Positions 6,389 through 8,356 of a DNA stretch of 8,356 bases are shown piece by piece. The position numbers were made by a program, and so were the translations under genes. Position 1 is the stretch's first letter. The number at the start of each line of letters is the position of its first letter. The notes under the pieces were generated by a model that saw only the letters and a program-made list of their open reading frames with translations, had not been told where the DNA came from and did no database searches. Source of the DNA: Desulfobacterales bacterium (GTDB lineage: Bacteria > Desulfobacterota > Desulfobacteria > Desulfobacterales > JAFDCJ01); the NCBI GenBank assembly GCA_020345785.1, contig CP070771.1, positions 1,028,421 to 1,036,776 of the forward strand, in the 5' to 3' direction.

Positions 6389-7191
6389 ATTTTAAAATCA
6401 ATAGGAATCATCTATGGATAAATTTGATAAATACTGGAAACTTTCTGAGATGGAAGAACGGTATAATGCTAGCTCTGGAGGTATAAGGACTTTAGCTTCT
6501 GCTTGGATATTGGCCGCATTAGGTGCAATTGGTTGGTTATTCAATTCTTATAAGTTTGACAATTGGCCAATACCGTTAGGGTTGCTTGTGGTAATTGTTT
6601 CTTTGTTGGCCACTGCAGGTATCACCACCCTCTGGGTTATGGATCAGCTCGTATTTCATCGGCTTCTAAATTCGGTATTTTTAATTGGATTGAAAATGGA
6701 AAAGGACGACCCCGACCTGCCACCGATTCGGTCGATGATGTTGAAAACACAAGAAGGGTCAGGAACATCAAAATGGGAACTTCTTTTCTATCTTGCTCCT
6801 ATTATTACATTTATATTGTTGTCATTTTTAATCATTGCTTTTGGAATGGATAAATTATTTTTGGCGAACAAGGAACTTTTTGCATTTAACGCCAGGTTAA
6901 TCAGCTGGATATTTTTTGCTATTCAGTTAATTACTTTATTTTGGGTTCTTTTAAACACTAAGACGCTTAAAAAGTTTGCGAAAAGAGCGAGTTGGTTTGA
7001 AGATGAAGAGTTTACAAAAATTGTGTCCGATTCTTTATATGAATCAATAATCGCCAAATACACTGATAATGCTAACAAGGCGTGAAGACGGACGGGCTAT
7101 ATCCTGCGGCTATGATGAATTTCGTTGACTTCAACATTTGGTGATTTTTCCATATTCCAGGATTTTAGTCGCCCGCCACTTGTACCCGACG
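6383..7191 (+). mobile_element. Integron gene cassette 2 (one ORF plus attC)
   Basis: Bounded by the G/TT recombination points of the two attC sites, this unit of about 809 bp holds one promoterless-looking ORF starting 31 nt inside the left boundary and ending inside its own attC, the standard cassette layout. With cassette 1 it makes at least two consecutive attC sites without an integrase gene in the window, fitting the CALIN class or the distal part of a larger sedentary array. Confidence 0.68.
6414..7085 (+). CDS. Cassette 2: four-helix membrane protein of unknown function
   Basis: This encodes 223 residues. The N-terminus is charged (MDKFDKYWKLSEMEERYN). Hydrophobic helices lie at about 26-44, 54-76, 122-145 and 161-180, with a polar loop of about 45 residues between helices 2 and 3 and a charged C-terminal tail of about 40 residues. 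An even helix number puts both ends on the same side, probably cytoplasmic. A WVMDQLVFHRLL stretch follows helix 2 and looks like a conserved feature of uncharacterised cassette and hypothetical membrane proteins, though I cannot name a family. AGGA at 6403-6406 is seven nucleotides before the ATG. The gene begins 26 nt after attC 1, and its TGA at 7083-7085 lies inside attC 2. Base composition is A+T-rich, unlike the kinase and DUF294 genes. Its N-terminus resembles that of cassette 1. A defence or stress role is possible, by analogy with other integron cassettes, but unproven. Confidence 0.85.
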   Translation: MDKFDKYWKLSEMEERYNASSGGIRTLASAWILAALGAIGWLFNSYKFDNWPIPLGLLVVIVSLLATAGITTLWVMDQLVFHRLLNSVFLIGLKMEKDDPDLPPIRSMMLKTQEGSGTSKWELLFYLAPIITFILLSFLIIAFGMDKLFLANKELFAFNARLISWIFFAIQLITLFWVLLNTKTLKKFAKRASWFEDEEFTKIVSDSLYESIIAKYTDNANKA

Positions 7192-7197
7192 TTGACG
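7070..7197 (+). other. attC recombination site 2 (integron cassette type)
   Basis: The left core TGCTAAC (7070-7076) and right core GTTGACG (7191-7197) share only the AAC/GTT triplets, but the arms fold as an attC. GGGC (7094-7097) pairs with GCCC (7171-7174), C7093 with G7175, GG (7090-7091) with CC (7176-7177), and GAA (7085-7087 region) with CTT (7179-7181). A7092 and G7084 are extrahelical on the same arm, seven nucleotides apart. Nine nucleotides separate the CTT from the GTT, exactly as in site 1. The motif AACAAGGCGTGAAGACGGAC is strongly reminiscent of classical 59-base elements. The stop codon of cassette 2 lies within it. Confidence 0.68.
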
Positions 7198-7225
7198 TTG
7201 TAGATAAATGAAAAACAACTATGAT
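7198..7225 (+). promoter_or_regulatory. Possible promoter for the SIR2-TIR gene
   Basis: A good -10 TATGAT (7220-7225) stands 16 nt after a weak TTGTAG (7198-7203), which directly adjoins the end of attC 2. Transcription would start near 7232, leaving a leader of about 80 nt. The -35 matches consensus at only three positions; a TTGACG at 7192-7197 is too distant to pair with this -10. Confidence 0.3.
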
Positions 7226-7294
7226 CGCTGAAATAATCCCGGCTGTGATGGACTTCCCAATGGGCTTGATAGAAAACCGGATTGATTTATGAAA

Positions 7295-7304
7295 GGGAGG
7301 TGAT
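7295..7304 (+). promoter_or_regulatory. Very strong Shine-Dalgarno sequence of the SIR2-TIR gene
   Basis: GGGAGGTGAT complements nearly the whole anti-SD tail of 16S rRNA and is the strongest such site in the window. It overlaps the end of a tiny reading frame, ATG-AAA-GGG-AGG-TGA (7289-7303). A 23-codon frame (7221-7292) ends just before it. Confidence 0.7.
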
Positions 7305-7310
7305 TTAGAA

Positions 7311-8356
7311 ATGGCATTGGTTGATTGGAATGAAGATGATTGGCTACCGCTGTTGTTGACGATTCAACAGGGGAACTGTATCCTCATGCTCGGCCCCGAT
7401 GCATCAACCGAAAAAGTTGACGGCCAGTCCAAGCCGTGCACAGAACTTTTGGCAAATGACCTATCTTCAAAAATAGCGTCGGAGGTTAAAGCATGGAAAA
7501 TCGATACCAACAATCTCGCGCAGGTTTCGCAGTTTTACTGCATGAAACCAGGCCGGGGCCGAACCGACCTGCTGGCCAAAGTGACCTCTTTCTGCCACAG
7601 CAGGCGGCACCTGACCAGCGATCTCCATGAAAAATTAGCGGCCCTGCCATTTAATCTTATAATATCCACAACATCCGACAAGATGCTTTATGAGGCTTTC
7701 AAAAAGGAAAAAAAGGATCCCATAATTAAAAGTTACCATTTCAAAGGCACAAGACAGGAAATGGTACCGAAGGCAACCACTGCCAACCCGCTGATTTATC
7801 ATCTCTACGGCACGATTGATGATCCATCGTCTCTGGTGCTCACCGAAAATGACGTATTGGATTTTATCGTGGCGGTAGTTTCCAAAAACCCTCCTTTGCC
7901 GGATAATATTTTAAGCGAAATTCGAAACAGAAACAAAAGCTTTCTGTTCCTGGGTTTCGGCTTCAGAAATTGGTATCTGCGTATCCTGCTTCACGTTTTA
8001 CGGATAGGGATCAAGGAAAGCCGCTCATTTGCGCTGGAACAGTTCAATCATCCGGACATAGATGAATTTCACCGGACCATGGTTTTTTTTCGAGAGAGCG
8101 AATATAAAATTCAAATATGTCGCAAGGAGCTGCATGAATTTGTAACCGAGCTGCAGGATAGATATAAAAAATTTGTGGGCGCAACTTCAGCCGAAAAAAG
8201 TGCGATAGAAAACCTGCCCCCGGATGCACCGCAGGTTTTCATATGCCATGCCAGTGAAGACAAAGAATTTGCTTCAGGGCTTTATAATCAGCTTCGCCAG
8301 GAAGGTATCCGGCCATGGCTTGATAAAGAAAACCTGAGGGGCGGCGATCAATGGGA
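7311..8356 (+). CDS. SIR2-like/TIR domain fusion protein, probable NAD-linked defence effector (3' end missing)
   Basis: There are 348 complete codons before the window ends. Residues about 8-235 match the SIR2-like fold of bacterial defence proteins: LLLTIQQGNCILMLGPDAS (glycine loop, Gly28), FNLIISTTSDKML (114-126), IYHLYGTIDDPSSLVLTEND (His164) and SFLFLGFGFRNWYLRILL (from 210). From Pro307 a TIR domain begins (PQVFICHASEDKEFASGLY) and runs through the BB-loop region RPWLDKENLRGGDQW at the edge; the TIR catalytic Glu would lie just outside. SIR2 and TIR domains both hydrolyse NAD in systems such as Thoeris, DSR and short-Argonaute systems. Here the catalytic Asn expected in TTNxD is Ser122 and the GAG loop is GPD, so the SIR2 part may be a binding or sensing module with TIR as the enzyme (inference). 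The start is firm: a TGA at 7290-7292 closes the frame upstream, and GGGAGGTGAT at 7295-7304 is a near-perfect ribosome binding site. Confidence 0.93.
   Translation, partial: MALVDWNEDDWLPLLLTIQQGNCILMLGPDASTEKVDGQSKPCTELLANDLSSKIASEVKAWKIDTNNLAQVSQFYCMKPGRGRTDLLAKVTSFCHSRRHLTSDLHEKLAALPFNLIISTTSDKMLYEAFKKEKKDPIIKSYHFKGTRQEMVPKATTANPLIYHLYGTIDDPSSLVLTENDVLDFIVAVVSKNPPLPDNILSEIRNRNKSFLFLGFGFRNWYLRILLHVLRIGIKESRSFALEQFNHPDIDEFHRTMVFFRESEYKIQICRKELHEFVTELQDRYKKFVGATSAEKSAIENLPPDAPQVFICHASEDKEFASGLYNQLRQEGIRPWLDKENLRGGDQW

Noticed and set aside
6204..6401. Minus-strand 65-codon ORF
   Set aside because: It lies across the end of cassette 1 and attC 1, where stem symmetry explains the open frame; no ribosome binding site or domain.
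8044..8229. Minus-strand 61-codon ORF
   Set aside because: It is antisense to the SIR2-TIR gene and has no features of its own.
1..8356. CRISPR array, tRNA or rRNA genes, integron integrase, transposase
   Set aside because: No regularly spaced repeats, cloverleaf-like sequences, rRNA-like sequence or recombinase motifs were found on either strand.

Overview
The window looks like chromosome of a Gram-negative bacterium, most likely a Desulfobacterota (deltaproteobacterial) or related marine/sediment lineage. This is inferred from the architecture and style of the large proteins, not from a marker gene. It falls into a conserved regulatory half (1-5358) and an accessory half (about 5359-8356).

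Regulatory half. On the minus strand a small two-helix membrane protein (2414-2193) is followed after 15 nt by a large fused sodium:solute-symporter/histidine kinase (2177 to beyond base 1). This gene order resembles cbrX-cbrA of Pseudomonas, but no PAS domain is visible between the STAC-like linker and the kinase. The operon has a candidate sigma-70 promoter and a strongly foldable 5' leader. Divergently, after about 610 nt holding a REP/MITE-like inverted repeat, lies a 777-residue regulator. It has two tandem cyclic-nucleotide-binding domains, a CBS pair and a GlnD-like DUF294 nucleotidyltransferase. DUF294 proteins are often encoded next to SSS transporters, so the two transcription units plausibly form one solute-sensing/signalling module.

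Accessory half. Downstream of the DUF294 gene is a nested inverted-repeat element (5359-5472). It is followed by a possible stand-alone small RNA: two 7-bp direct repeats abutting a good sigma-70 promoter, about 80 nt of transcript, then a strong hairpin terminator (5645-5820). Next come two small integron-type gene cassettes, each ending in a foldable attC-like site (6282-6388 and 7070-7197), with no integrase in the window. This matches the pattern called CALIN, a cluster of attC sites lacking an integrase. Cassette 1 encodes a single-helix membrane protein broken by an early in-frame TAA. Cassette 2 encodes an intact four-helix membrane protein. The two proteins share a DKYW-containing N-terminal motif. 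After the second attC, a gene with an unusually strong ribosome binding site encodes a SIR2-like/TIR fusion, truncated by the window end. Its architecture points to NAD-linked anti-phage defence.

No rRNA, tRNA, CRISPR array, transposase or integrase gene was recognised. Coordinates and base pairings were worked out by eye. Family names rest on motif recognition, without database searches.
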